Assembly (NCBI GenBank): GCA_025464045.1
Contig: JAODBQ010000170.1
Coordinates: forward strand, 1 to 14,053
Length of the DNA stretch: 14,053 nt
From: Ilumatobacteraceae bacterium
GTDB lineage: Bacteria > Actinomycetota > Acidimicrobiia > Acidimicrobiales > Ilumatobacteraceae
Direction: 5' to 3'
In this document: positions 1 through 6,743 of the stretch, in pieces
Layout: each line of letters begins with the position of its first letter
Position numbering within the stretch: position 1 is the stretch's first letter
Made by a program: the position numbers and the translations under genes
Notes under the pieces: model-generated
The model's input: only the letters and a program-made list of their open reading frames with translations
Database searches by the model: none
Told to the model about the DNA's origin: nothing

Positions 1-790
1 CGAGCACACCGCGGGGCACGCACCACGCCATGAGGTCCTCGACGAGGCGGGTCTTGCCGACCCCGGGCTCCCCCGTCACGAGCACCAGCCGCGCCTGGCC
101 GTGCTCCGCGTCCTGCCAACGCGCGACAAATTTGCTCCAACTCACGCTCGGGCCCGATGAGCGGCGCGACGAGGATGGATGTCGACGGCGGATCGGCCGC
201 TTCGCCGGCAGCGTCGCGCATCAGCGCGGTGTGCGCCGCCACGGTCTCCGCCGCCGGTGCGACAGCCAGCTCGCGACGCAATGTCGAGGTGCACTCGTGG
301 AACACGCGGACCGCCGAGGCGCGATCGCCCGCCACGACGTGCACTCCCATCAGAAGGCGAGAGGTGTCCTCACGCAACGGGTCGTTCCGCAGCAACTCGC
401 GACAGACGCGGATCGCCTCGGCAGAGCGGCCGTCCACGACCAGGATCTCCGACAATCGCTGCAGATGGGCCAGGTAACGGTCGCGGAAACCTTCGCGCAC
501 GGTCACGACCCATTCGTCGTAGCACCCGTCGAGCAGGTCGCCCCGGTACAGGTCGATCGCCGTTCGCAGCGCGTCCATCTCCAGCAGCGACGTGACGCCC
601 GGGGCATTTGCGGCGGCCTGAGCAGCGTCGAACGCGGCCACATCGATCCAACTCGGTGGATCGCTGCGCCACGAGATCGTCTGCGTCGTCACTTCCAAGA
701 ACCGGTCGACCACCGGGATCGCCTGGCGAAGCGTGTGGATCAGGTGCCGCAAGTTCGTACGCGCCTGACCTTCGCTCGATTCCGGCAGAG
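1..790 (-). pseudogene. SARP/BTAD-type regulator with AAA ATPase module, frameshifted and 5'-truncated
   Basis: Read leftwards, one frame gives a clear bacterial transcriptional activation domain: the segment starting SSEGQARTNLRHLIHTLRQ, then RFLEVTTQTISWRSD and a run of TPR-like helices (YRGDLLDGCYDEWV, LQRLSEILVVDGRSAEAIRV), ending in a linker with LIGPERELEQ near 140. The following P-loop (GEPGVGKTRL, bases about 43-72) lies in a different frame, joined by FVARWQDAEHGQARLVLVTG. Deleting one A in the AAATTT run at 128-133 restores a continuous LIGPERELEQ-FVARWQ reading. Upstream of SSEGQ the family usually has LAFLLWPES. Here LAFML is in another frame and LPES in the main frame, so one G seems lost near 786. 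A TGA closes that upstream frame near 848-853, and no winged-helix DNA-binding domain (about 80 residues) is visible further up. The family regulates secondary metabolism or catabolism. The call is a decayed gene or two sequencing indels. The left end runs off the window. Confidence 0.7.
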
Positions 791-819
791 CATGAACGCC
801 AGCCGCCGTGGTGAGCCTG

Positions 820-846
820 TTGACAGATGGTGCGTCGAGGTATATC
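820..846 (+). promoter_or_regulatory. possible sigma-70 promoter upstream of the methyltransferase
   Basis: A perfect TTGACA at 820-825 is followed 15 bases later by TATATC (841-846). In such GC-rich DNA this AT-rich pair stands out. The spacer is shorter than the ideal 17 bases and the first gene downstream starts about 265 bases away, so this is tentative. It overlaps the broken upstream end of the minus-strand regulator. Confidence 0.3.
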
Positions 847-850
847 CCTG

Positions 851-1099
851 TCAGAAGACCGCATCGGGGGTGAGGCGGCAACGTCGGGGGAGACGCCCGG
901 CTGCTGTTCGAGAATCGATGAGCACGCTGTGTCCCAATGGCTCAGCGGATTGCGTCGCGGCTCCGACCACATGCCCGGCCGCCATTCTGGACCATTGCTG
1001 CAGCTCTCGGTCCGGTCTCCCCGAACCAAACGCGTGGATTGGTGGAGCTGGAGATGTAACGCGCCGCACTGTCGACGAGACGGATCAGTGAACGAGACG
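851..1099. other. gene-poor stretch between the broken regulator and the methyltransferase
   Basis: I see no credible gene here. An open frame continues upstream from the methyltransferase to about 827, but the translation (many Arg, Ser, Cys; no family resemblance) does not look like protein, and a good ribosome site marks the start at 1112. On the minus strand I looked for the missing winged-helix domain of the BTAD regulator (RLLG or LLAYL type motifs) in all frames and did not find it. Confidence 0.5.
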
Positions 1100-1105
1100 A
1101 AGGAG
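1100..1105 (+). promoter_or_regulatory. ribosome binding site of the methyltransferase
   Basis: AAGGAG with six bases before the ATG at 1112. It decides the start against an in-frame GTG at 1088 and a longer open frame from 827. Confidence 0.8.
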
Positions 1106-1111
1106 CGAACG

Positions 1112-2185
1112 ATGACCACTACTCACCCGGACCTCGAGAAGGTCGAGGAGTTCGCCGGCCGCATGGTTGGGTTGATGAACGCGTCGATGTTGAGCCTGAT
1201 GACGAGCGTCGGTCACCGCACCGGCCTCTTCGACACCATGGCGACGCTTCCGCCGTCCACCAGCGCGCAGGTCGCCGCGGCTGCCGGCCTCGACGAGCGT
1301 TACGTCCGAGAGTGGCTCAACGCCATGACGGTCGGTGCGTTCGTCGTCTACGACCCGGCCAGCCGCACCTACGTGCTGCCGCCCGAGCATGCCGCGTCGC
1401 TGACACGCGCCGCCGGACCCGGGAACATGGCCAGCATGGCCCAGTTCACGGCGCTGATGGGGGGCGTGGAGGACGAGATCGTCGGTTGCTTCCGGGCGGG
1501 TGGAGGGGTGCCCTACTCGCGGTTCCCGAAGTTCCAGGAGCTGATGGCCGAGATGAGCGGCCAGGTGCACGACGTTGCGCTGATCGAAGGTGAGTTGGGC
1601 CTCGTCGACGGGCTGCTCGATCGGCTGCGTGAGGGTATCGACGTGTGTGATGTCGGCTGCGGCCAGGGCCACGCGATCAACCTCATGGCCAAGGAGTTCC
1701 CGAACAGCCGCTTTCACGGCCTCGACTTCTCCGTGGACGGCGTCGCGGCCGCGCAGCAGGAGGCCGCAGCGCTGGGCCTTGCCAATGCGACGTTCGAGGT
1801 GAAGGACGCGGCGACGCTCGACGGGACGATGCAGTTCGACCTCATCACCGTCTTCGACGCAGTGCACGACCAGGCCAGACCAGACGTCGTGTTGAAGGGC
1901 ATCGCCGACTCGCTGAGGCCGGGCGGCGTGTTCCTGTGCGTCGACATCGCCGGTTCCAGCAACGTCGAAGACAACCTCGAACATCCGCTCGCAGCGATGC
2001 TCTACTCGGTGTCGACCTTCCACTGCATGACCGTGTCGCTCGCACTCGACGGCGCCGGGCTCGGCACGATGTGGGGAGAGCAGAAGGCCAGGGAGATGTT
2101 CCGTGAGGCCGGCTTCACGTCCGTCGAGACGATGAAGGTCCCCGAGGACATCCTCAACGTGCACTACATCTGTCGCAAGGACTGA
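1112..2185 (+). CDS. class I SAM-dependent methyltransferase with N-terminal winged-helix domain
   Basis: A 357-residue protein. Residues about 15-95 form the helical/winged-helix dimerisation region seen in O-methyltransferase-like and Rv2258c-like proteins (LMTSVGHRTGLFDTM, AGLDERYVREWLNAM). The Rossmann methyltransferase domain follows: motif I VCDVGCGQGHA at 178-188, the acidic residue after strand 2 in FHGLDFS (201-207), VKDAATL (230-236), motif IV-like FDLITVFDAVHD (242-253) and LRPGGVFLCVDI (268-279). It should transfer a methyl group from S-adenosylmethionine to a small molecule in the cytoplasm. The substrate is not predictable, and proteins of this type are often simply called class I methyltransferases. 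The start is set by AAGGAG at 1100-1105. It appears to be a single-gene unit, ending against the convergent oxygenase gene across a repeat-filled gap. The family call is secure; the role is unknown. Confidence 0.9.
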   Translation: MTTTHPDLEKVEEFAGRMVGLMNASMLSLMTSVGHRTGLFDTMATLPPSTSAQVAAAAGLDERYVREWLNAMTVGAFVVYDPASRTYVLPPEHAASLTRAAGPGNMASMAQFTALMGGVEDEIVGCFRAGGGVPYSRFPKFQELMAEMSGQVHDVALIEGELGLVDGLLDRLREGIDVCDVGCGQGHAINLMAKEFPNSRFHGLDFSVDGVAAAQQEAAALGLANATFEVKDAATLDGTMQFDLITVFDAVHDQARPDVVLKGIADSLRPGGVFLCVDIAGSSNVEDNLEHPLAAMLYSVSTFHCMTVSLALDGAGLGTMWGEQKAREMFREAGFTSVETMKVPEDILNVHYICRKD

Positions 2186-2223
2186 TCCGGCGCGCCCTCG
2201 GTCGAACCCGACCGCTCGTTCCA

Positions 2224-2283
2224 GTCGCCCGGTCGTGGTCCGAGTCGCCCGGTCGTGGTCCGAGTCGCCCGGTCGTGGTCCGA
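2224..2283 (+). repeat. three perfect tandem copies of a 20-base unit
   Basis: The unit gtcgcccggtcgtggtccga occurs at 2224-2243, 2244-2263 and 2264-2283 without a mismatch, followed by a partial unit (gtcg...). It lies directly after the methyltransferase stop codon. The core TGGTCCGAGTCGC, which spans two units, reappears inverted at 2349-2361. Confidence 0.9.
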
Positions 2284-2291
2284 GTCGTTCC

Positions 2292-2345
2292 AGCGGGCGC
2301 GAGTCGCTTGAGCGGGTTTTCGCGGCCGGGCGACTCGGGCCCGCT
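2292..2345 (+). repeat. imperfect inverted repeat, possible bidirectional terminator
   Basis: Left arm 2292-2307 (agcgggcgcgagtcgc) and right arm 2330-2345 (gcgactcgggcccgct) pair over 16 positions with one mismatch, enclosing 22 bases. It sits between convergent genes ending at 2185 and 2412, so it could end transcription from both sides. There is no clear U-run, so intrinsic termination is unproven. Confidence 0.5.
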
Positions 2346-2348
2346 CCA

Positions 2349-2392
2349 GCGACTCGGACCAACGCCGTGCGACTCGGACAACGCCGTGCGAC
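2349..2392. repeat. inverted core plus 19-base-spaced direct repeat
   Basis: GCGACTCGGACCA at 2349-2361 is the exact reverse complement of the TGGTCCGAGTCGC core at 2236-2248 and 2256-2268. It runs into a direct repeat of caacgccgtgcgac at 2360-2373 and 2379-2392, 19 bases apart. The whole gap is therefore made of forward copies on the left and inverted copies on the right. Confidence 0.8.
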
Positions 2393-2411
2393 GACGGACG
2401 CGGTCGTGCGT

Positions 2412-3668
2412 TCACCGATCGGGCGCGGAGGCGGACTCACTGCGGTACTCCGGCGCGTCGCGGATCGTGGCGAGCTGCTTGCGGGCGTCGGCGAGGTGCT
2501 TCTCGCGTGCGGCATCCCATTTGACGGGGTCGCGACGGAGCTTGCTCCGGCGCGCCCGAGCCGCCTGGATCGCCTTGTCGAGCACGACGCTGGCGGTCGC
2601 CGAGTGCGGGAGACCGAGGTCGTCGGACAACGTCTCGCCGTGGAAGCGGCGAGCCAACGTGCTCAGTGCCTTCGCGCCGAGGCCGGAGGGGATCGAGAGC
2701 GCCTCGTGGAGATCGGCCGAGATCGATGCCACGGTCGCGGCGGCGAGCTGCGCCGACTCCGGGATCGGCGGACCGGTCACCGCCTGCAGGAGCTCGTCGA
2801 CTCGAGCAGCTTGGTCGTTGCTGGCGAGGCCCTCGACAAGGCGTGGGTCGATGCCGAGCAGATGGGCGAGCAGCCACCAGTAGCGGTACAGCGTCGCCGA
2901 CTCGTTGGTCGTCAGGCCGAAGCCCATCTGCTCCTCCGCGCGGAACGACGTCAGCGTGAAGTCCATCCAGGTGCGGGCCAGGTCGACCTGGTTGATGGGA
3001 GCACCGAAGGCGGCCTCGTCGAAGCCGCGGCGCCGGGCGACATCCCGTTTGAGCGCATGGAGCAGACGCACCTGCAACGTCGCGACGTACCCGGGCTCGC
3101 CGGCGCGGAGCGCGCCGGGCAGCATGGCCGTGGCGACCCACTGTCCGGTCTCGCGAATGCGGCGCTCGGCTCCGTCGATCAACCGCCCCGTCGTGGTGAG
3201 CACGCTGGCGATCGACGGGGAGTCGTACACCCGGATGAGGGCACCGGCACTCAACGACACCAGGTGCACGGGCCCGGGCGCCGTGTAGAAAGGCGCCGAG
3301 CCGCGGTCGAGGAGCTCATCGTCGGCGTAGTCGGGCCGCGTCTCGGTGCTGGCGAGCAGCGCGGCGACAGCCGGGTGCGGATCGACGAGGGACGCCAGGC
3401 CGTTGGTGACACCGCTGCTGAACGCCGCGCGCACCCCCACTCCTTCGGCGTGGATCGCGACGGCGACGGCGTCGGCCAGTGGATCGGCCGTGGTCAACGC
3501 CCACTGCGCGAGGTCGGCCCGGTCGCCGCCGAACTGGGCGACGATCGCGGTGCGGCGGCCGCGGGCGCCCGGCCACGGTGCTACATCGCGAGCGCCGGCG
3601 GGCTCGACGCCGGGCGCGTCGGGCGGGTTGGTGCCGACGGTGCTGACGGTGCTGACGGTTCTGGTCAT
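2412..3668 (-). CDS. haem-dependent oxygenase of the MpaB / latex-clearing protein (DUF2236) superfamily
   Basis: A 418-residue protein, about the length of Lcp rubber oxygenases. Family features include HPAVAALLAST (98-108), the RRIRET segment (169-174), QVRLLHALKRD (199-209), NQVDLARTWMDFTLTSF (226-242) and YRYWWLLAHLLGIDPRL (261-277). From memory, Lcp of Streptomyces K30 has Arg164, Lys167, Thr168 and haem ligand His198. Here Arg170, Thr174 and His204 show exactly the same spacing, while the Lys position is Glu173. Known members use a b-type haem to cleave polyisoprene or prenyl chains with O2, but most actinobacterial homologues have unknown substrates. No signal peptide or twin-arginine motif is visible, so a cytoplasmic place is likely, unlike secreted Lcp. 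The ATG follows GAGGAG by about five bases. It lies 82 bases downstream of the metal transporter on the same strand, so co-transcription is possible. Confidence 0.8.
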   Translation of the reverse strand: MTRTVSTVSTVGTNPPDAPGVEPAGARDVAPWPGARGRRTAIVAQFGGDRADLAQWALTTADPLADAVAVAIHAEGVGVRAAFSSGVTNGLASLVDPHPAVAALLASTETRPDYADDELLDRGSAPFYTAPGPVHLVSLSAGALIRVYDSPSIASVLTTTGRLIDGAERRIRETGQWVATAMLPGALRAGEPGYVATLQVRLLHALKRDVARRRGFDEAAFGAPINQVDLARTWMDFTLTSFRAEEQMGFGLTTNESATLYRYWWLLAHLLGIDPRLVEGLASNDQAARVDELLQAVTGPPIPESAQLAAATVASISADLHEALSIPSGLGAKALSTLARRFHGETLSDDLGLPHSATASVVLDKAIQAARARRSKLRRDPVKWDAAREKHLADARKQLATIRDAPEYRSESASAPDR

Positions 3669-3750
3669 GTGGGCTCCTCTACTGGCGCGACGGGATGGTG
3701 GTGGTGACGAAGCGGCCGATGTGCGCTCCCGCAGGCATCGTGACGTCCTG

Positions 3751-4476
3751 TCAGCCGGTCACGGCACCGACGAGGTGACCGACGCCCGCCGTGACGGCGA
3801 GGGCCAGGCTCCCGCCCACTCCGACACGCAAACCGGCCCGGACGATGGGAGCACCGCCGACCTTGGCGCCCGCCATCCCGAGGATGACCAGCGCGCTGAT
3901 CGCGCTCACGACGACGGTTGCGGTGGCGAGGGCGGTCGGTGCGACAACGAGCGCGATCATCGGCAGCGTGGCGCCGAGGAGGAAGCTCGCAGCCGACGAC
4001 AAGGCCGCCTGCATCGGCCGCGGACGGGTCTCCTCGCTGAGACCGAGCTCGTCGCGTGCGTGGGCCGCGAGCGCGTCCGCCGTCATGAGCGCAGCCGCAA
4101 CCTGGCTGGCCAGGTCCGCTGAGAGTCCCCGCCGTCGGTAGATGGCCGCCAGTTCGCGGGCTTCACCGGCGGGATCCTCCGCGAGCTCATCGCGCTCCAC
4201 GGCCCGGTCACCGAGCTCGGTGTCGCGCTGCGAGCTGACGGAGACGTACTCGCCTGCGGCCATCGACATCGCGCCCGCTGTCATCGCGGCCAGCGCGGCC
4301 GCGAACACGGCGTTGCGAGTCGCGCCCGCGGCGATCACCCCGATGGCGACACTGGCGACGGAGACGATCCCGTCGTCCGCTCCCAACACTGCGGCTCGAA
4401 GCCAACCGGAACGCTCCCCGTGATGCCGTTCTCGGCCCCCGGAGCCAGGAGCTGTCGGCGCCGTGTCAGCCGTCAT
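3751..4476 (-). CDS. VIT1/CCC1-family iron/manganese transporter
   Basis: A 241-residue membrane protein. The hallmark first helix WLRAAVLGADDGIVSVASVA is followed by AAMTAGAMSMAAGEYVSVSS. Then comes a charged cytoplasmic stretch rich in Glu, Asp and Arg (about residues 84-155) that in the family binds metal between helices 2 and 3, and three more hydrophobic helices near the C terminus. Known members move Fe2+ or Mn2+ out of the cytoplasm (into vacuoles in yeast and plants, out of the cell in bacteria), so a detoxifying role is likely. The start at 4476 (ATG) is chosen because family members have short His-rich N termini, as here (RERHHGERSG). A GTG at 4518 would add 14 residues and cannot be excluded. 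It diverges from the cytochrome b gene at 4581. Confidence 0.85.
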   Translation of the reverse strand: MTADTAPTAPGSGGRERHHGERSGWLRAAVLGADDGIVSVASVAIGVIAAGATRNAVFAAALAAMTAGAMSMAAGEYVSVSSQRDTELGDRAVERDELAEDPAGEARELAAIYRRRGLSADLASQVAAALMTADALAAHARDELGLSEETRPRPMQAALSSAASFLLGATLPMIALVVAPTALATATVVVSAISALVILGMAGAKVGGAPIVRAGLRVGVGGSLALAVTAGVGHLVGAVTG

Positions 4477-4523
4477 ACGGTTCCCATGATGACAGCGACG
4501 GCCGGGCACCGACGTCACGCGAA

Positions 4524-4536
4524 GCAGTAGAACTGC
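4524..4536. promoter_or_regulatory. 13-base perfect palindrome between divergent genes, candidate operator
   Basis: GCAGT-AGA-ACTGC is a perfect 5-3-5 dyad in the 104-base gap between the metal transporter (minus) and the cytochrome b gene (plus). Its place fits a shared operator. It does not match an iron-box consensus that I know, and a dyad this short can arise by chance. Confidence 0.35.
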
Positions 4537-4580
4537 GGTCGTCGTACGGTTGTTCCGAGCGGCGACGCAAGGGGGTCAGG

Positions 4581-5135
4581 TTGAACAACTGGCTGTGGTA
4601 CGTCACGAGGTCGACCGGGATCGTGGCGACCGTGCTGATGCTGGCCTCACTGGCGTGGGGCTTCCTGTTCTCGTCGCGCGAAACCGGCACCCGGCTGCGG
4701 CCTGCGTGGTGGCTGGACATGCACAGGGGCCTCGGCGGGCTGGCCCTCGTCTTCACCGCGGTGCACGTCGTCGCGGCGTTCGCGGATCCCGACCTCGGCG
4801 TGGATCTCGCCACCGTGTTCGTACCTGGCGCGGCGCAGAGCCAGACCACCGCGTTCACGTGGGGGGTGGTCGCGTTCTACGGCCTGGTCGTCGTCGTGTT
4901 CACGTCATGGCCGAAGATGCTGTTTCGTCGCCGTACGTGGCGCACCGTGCACCTCTTGTCCGTCCCGGCCACTGCGCTCGCATGTGTCCACGCCTACCAG
5001 CTCGGTTCCGATGCGCACACCCCAGCGTTCAACGTGCTCATGCCGCTGGCGGTCGGAGGAGCCGTGTACCCGTTCGGTCTCCGCGTGTGGGGTCTGGCGC
5101 TCGCCAGGTCACAGGAAGCTCCCAGGAAGACCTAG
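4581..5135 (+). CDS. ferric reductase-like transmembrane di-haem cytochrome b
   Basis: A 184-residue polytopic membrane protein. Hydrophobic segments lie at about 11-30, 48-68, 92-109, 124-141 and 152-172. Four histidines sit in the pattern of a bis-haem four-helix bundle: His48 and His62 on one helix (MHRGLGGLALVFTAVH) and His124 and His137 on another (VHLLSVPATALACVH), so each haem would bridge the pair. The family (ferric reductase-like transmembrane domain, MsrQ/YedZ relatives) passes electrons across the membrane. No FAD or NADPH domain is attached, so a partner must supply or take electrons. Translation starts at TTG, supported by AAGGGGG at 4569-4575. The next two genes follow at +34 and -4 bases, forming an operon with a flavoprotein and its flavin transferase. 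The family is clear; the electron donor is unknown. Confidence 0.85.
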   Translation: MNNWLWYVTRSTGIVATVLMLASLAWGFLFSSRETGTRLRPAWWLDMHRGLGGLALVFTAVHVVAAFADPDLGVDLATVFVPGAAQSQTTAFTWGVVAFYGLVVVVFTSWPKMLFRRRTWRTVHLLSVPATALACVHAYQLGSDAHTPAFNVLMPLAVGGAVYPFGLRVWGLALARSQEAPRKT

Positions 5136-5169
5136 GTCGTTTCTGATCAAGCGGCGGCTGACTGGGTGC

Positions 5170-5871
5170 ATGGACACAGACCTCCATTCGCCCTCACCGC
5201 CGCCGACGCCGATCGACCCCGTCGTGCAGGCACGCCTCGATCGGCTGGCCGCCAGCCGCGCCGCCACAACACCCTCCACCACGAGCGGAACCACGTCACC
5301 GAACGGTCGTCATCGCAAGCGACATGCTGCCAAGCGCAGCCGCGCCGCAGCAGTCCTGATGAGCCTCACCGCGACCGCCGGGCTGAGCGCCTACTTCCAG
5401 CACACCGACTCCGTCGGTGCGTCGAGCACGACGAACTCGGTCACCGGCGTCGCCGTTGCCGTCGCCACTCCCCCCGCCGCGGCGGCCGCCCCGAACGCGT
5501 CGCCATCGGCGACCGCTGCGTCCACGACACCCGCAGCAGCGAGCACGAACACGACGTCCGCGCTCGCCGACGGGACGTACGCCGGAGCAACAGCGACGAA
5601 CAAGTACGGACCGGTACAAGTCCAGATCACCGTTGCCGGCGGAAAGATCACCGACGTCGTCGCTCTCCAGACGCCGACCGGTGACCGCAAGAGCATCTCG
5701 ATCAACGACCGCGCCACCCCGACCCTCGTCAGCGAGGCCCTGTCCGCCCAGAGCGCCAACGTCGACACCGTCTCGGGAGCGACCTACACCACCGACAGCT
5801 ACAAGATCTCGCTGCAGTCAGCCATCGACCTCGCACACGCCACCACGGTCCAGTCGAGCGCGACCTCATGA
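5170..5871 (+). CDS. membrane-anchored FMN-binding protein with flavinylation motif
   Basis: A 233-residue protein. A Pro-rich, then basic N terminus (RHRKRHAAKRSR, 47-58) precedes one hydrophobic helix (about 59-76), giving an anchor with the C terminus outside. A low-complexity Ala/Thr/Ser/Pro linker follows (about 83-132). The FMN-binding domain (about 133-225) opens with LADGTYAGATATNKYGPVQV and ends with DTVSGATYTT. DTVSGAT (199-205) matches the D-x-x-S/T-G-A-S/T motif on which ApbE attaches FMN through a phosphoester bond, so Thr205 is the predicted site. The adjacent ApbE gene overlaps by four bases. The start at ATG 5170 lacks a strong ribosome site. I chose it because it gives a basic-then-hydrophobic N terminus and fits just after the cytochrome gene. 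It should act as an electron carrier on the outer face, fed by the cytochrome b. Confidence 0.85.
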   Translation: MDTDLHSPSPPPTPIDPVVQARLDRLAASRAATTPSTTSGTTSPNGRHRKRHAAKRSRAAAVLMSLTATAGLSAYFQHTDSVGASSTTNSVTGVAVAVATPPAAAAAPNASPSATAASTTPAAASTNTTSALADGTYAGATATNKYGPVQVQITVAGGKITDVVALQTPTGDRKSISINDRATPTLVSEALSAQSANVDTVSGATYTTDSYKISLQSAIDLAHATTVQSSATS

Positions 5872-6683
5872 ACGCGCAGATGACGAATGCAGGTCGCGAC
5901 TCGCTGACCCAGTCACGACGCGGTCGGCACCACGTCGAGTTCGTGATGGGCATGGCCGTGTCGATCGACATCCGAGACGATCTGCCGAGCGACGCGCTCG
6001 ACGAGGTCGTGCAGTGGCTCCACCACGTGGACGCGACGTACAGCACGTACATCCCCGACAGTCCGATCAGCCGAGTCGGTCTCGGCATCGCGTCGGCCGA
6101 GGACATGACCCGCGAGGTCGGTGAGGTCGTGGCGCTGTGTGAGGAGCTGCGCGACGACACGGGCGGAGCGTTCGACGCATTCGTGGTCCCCGCACCGAAC
6201 GGCAGCCACTTCGACCCCTCCGGAGTGGTGAAGGGTTGGTCGATCGAACGAGCCGCAACCATCCTCGAACGCCACGGTGCCACGAACTTCTGCATCAACG
6301 CCGGCGGCGACATCGCACTCCGTGGTCATGCGCGCCCAGGTGAGCCATGGCTGGTCGGCATCCGCCACCCTGACCTGCCCGACCGGAGCGCAGCGGTCGT
6401 CGCAGGCGCAGATCGGCTGGCGATCGCCACTTCGGCAACCTACGAGCGAGGCGCGCACATCATCGATCCGTCGACCGGTGAACCGACCGCCGACCTGGCG
6501 AGCGTCACGATCATCGGACCCGATCTCACCTACGCGGATGCATACGCCACCGCAGTGTTCGTCATGGGTCCTGACGGTCTCAACTGGCTGACCCGTCGCC
6601 ACCCCGACTACGCAGCGTTCCTGATCACTCGACGTGACACGGCGCTCTCCACGTCCAACTTCGCCGATCATCGAGTGAGTTGA
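5868..6683 (+). CDS. apbE: FAD:protein FMN transferase
   Basis: A 271-residue protein with the ApbE signature blocks: an early MGMAVSIDI strand, DPSGVVKGWSIERA (116-129), CINAGGDIALRG (142-153), IATSATYERGAHIIDPSTGEP (186-206) and DAYATAVFVMG (224-234). The last two include the metal-site and nucleotide-contacting residues. The enzyme splits FAD with Mg2+ and attaches FMN to a Ser/Thr of its target. The target here is almost certainly the preceding FMN-binding protein: the start overlaps that gene's stop (ATGA at 5868), so they are translationally coupled. No signal peptide or lipobox is visible, unlike many Gram-negative ApbE lipoproteins. It is the last gene of the redox operon; the next gene has its own promoter. 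Confidence 0.92.
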   Translation: MNAQMTNAGRDSLTQSRRGRHHVEFVMGMAVSIDIRDDLPSDALDEVVQWLHHVDATYSTYIPDSPISRVGLGIASAEDMTREVGEVVALCEELRDDTGGAFDAFVVPAPNGSHFDPSGVVKGWSIERAATILERHGATNFCINAGGDIALRGHARPGEPWLVGIRHPDLPDRSAAVVAGADRLAIATSATYERGAHIIDPSTGEPTADLASVTIIGPDLTYADAYATAVFVMGPDGLNWLTRRHPDYAAFLITRRDTALSTSNFADHRVS

Positions 6684-6707
6684 CGTCGCTCCGCCGTCTC
6701 CCCGATC

Positions 6708-6743
6708 TTGACACATTTGGTCAGTTGACCTAGTTTGCTTCCG
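6708..6743 (+). promoter_or_regulatory. sigma-70 promoter with leaderless start for the TetR operon
   Basis: TTGACA (6708-6713), a 17-base spacer and TAGTTT (6731-6736). The expected transcription start, seven bases past the -10 element, is 6743, the G of the GTG start codon. No ribosome site precedes the gene. A leaderless mRNA, common in actinobacteria, fits well. Confidence 0.75.
6719..6730. promoter_or_regulatory. TetR operator candidate inside its own promoter
   Basis: GGTCA-GT-TGACC is a perfect 12-base dyad lying wholly within the spacer between the -35 and -10 elements. A repressor bound here would block RNA polymerase, so autorepression of the operon is the simple reading. Confidence 0.55.

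Noticed and set aside
370..1119. Minus-strand open frame of 249 codons upstream of and over the BTAD region
   Set aside because: It is in the wrong frame for the BTAD helices, and its own translation has no likeness to any domain.
2224..2392. CRISPR array
   Set aside because: The 20-base units are directly adjacent with no unique spacers, and no cas gene is present.
1085..2515. Long minus-strand open frame opposite the methyltransferase
   Set aside because: Its translation is rich in Arg, His and Val repeats with no family likeness. The plus strand carries clear methyltransferase motifs and a ribosome site, so this is an antisense shadow of GC-rich coding DNA.
2235..3707. Plus-strand open frame of 490 codons over the haem oxygenase
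   Set aside because: It is Arg/Gly/Glu-rich without motifs, while the minus strand shows the conserved haem-site pattern and a GAGGAG ribosome site.
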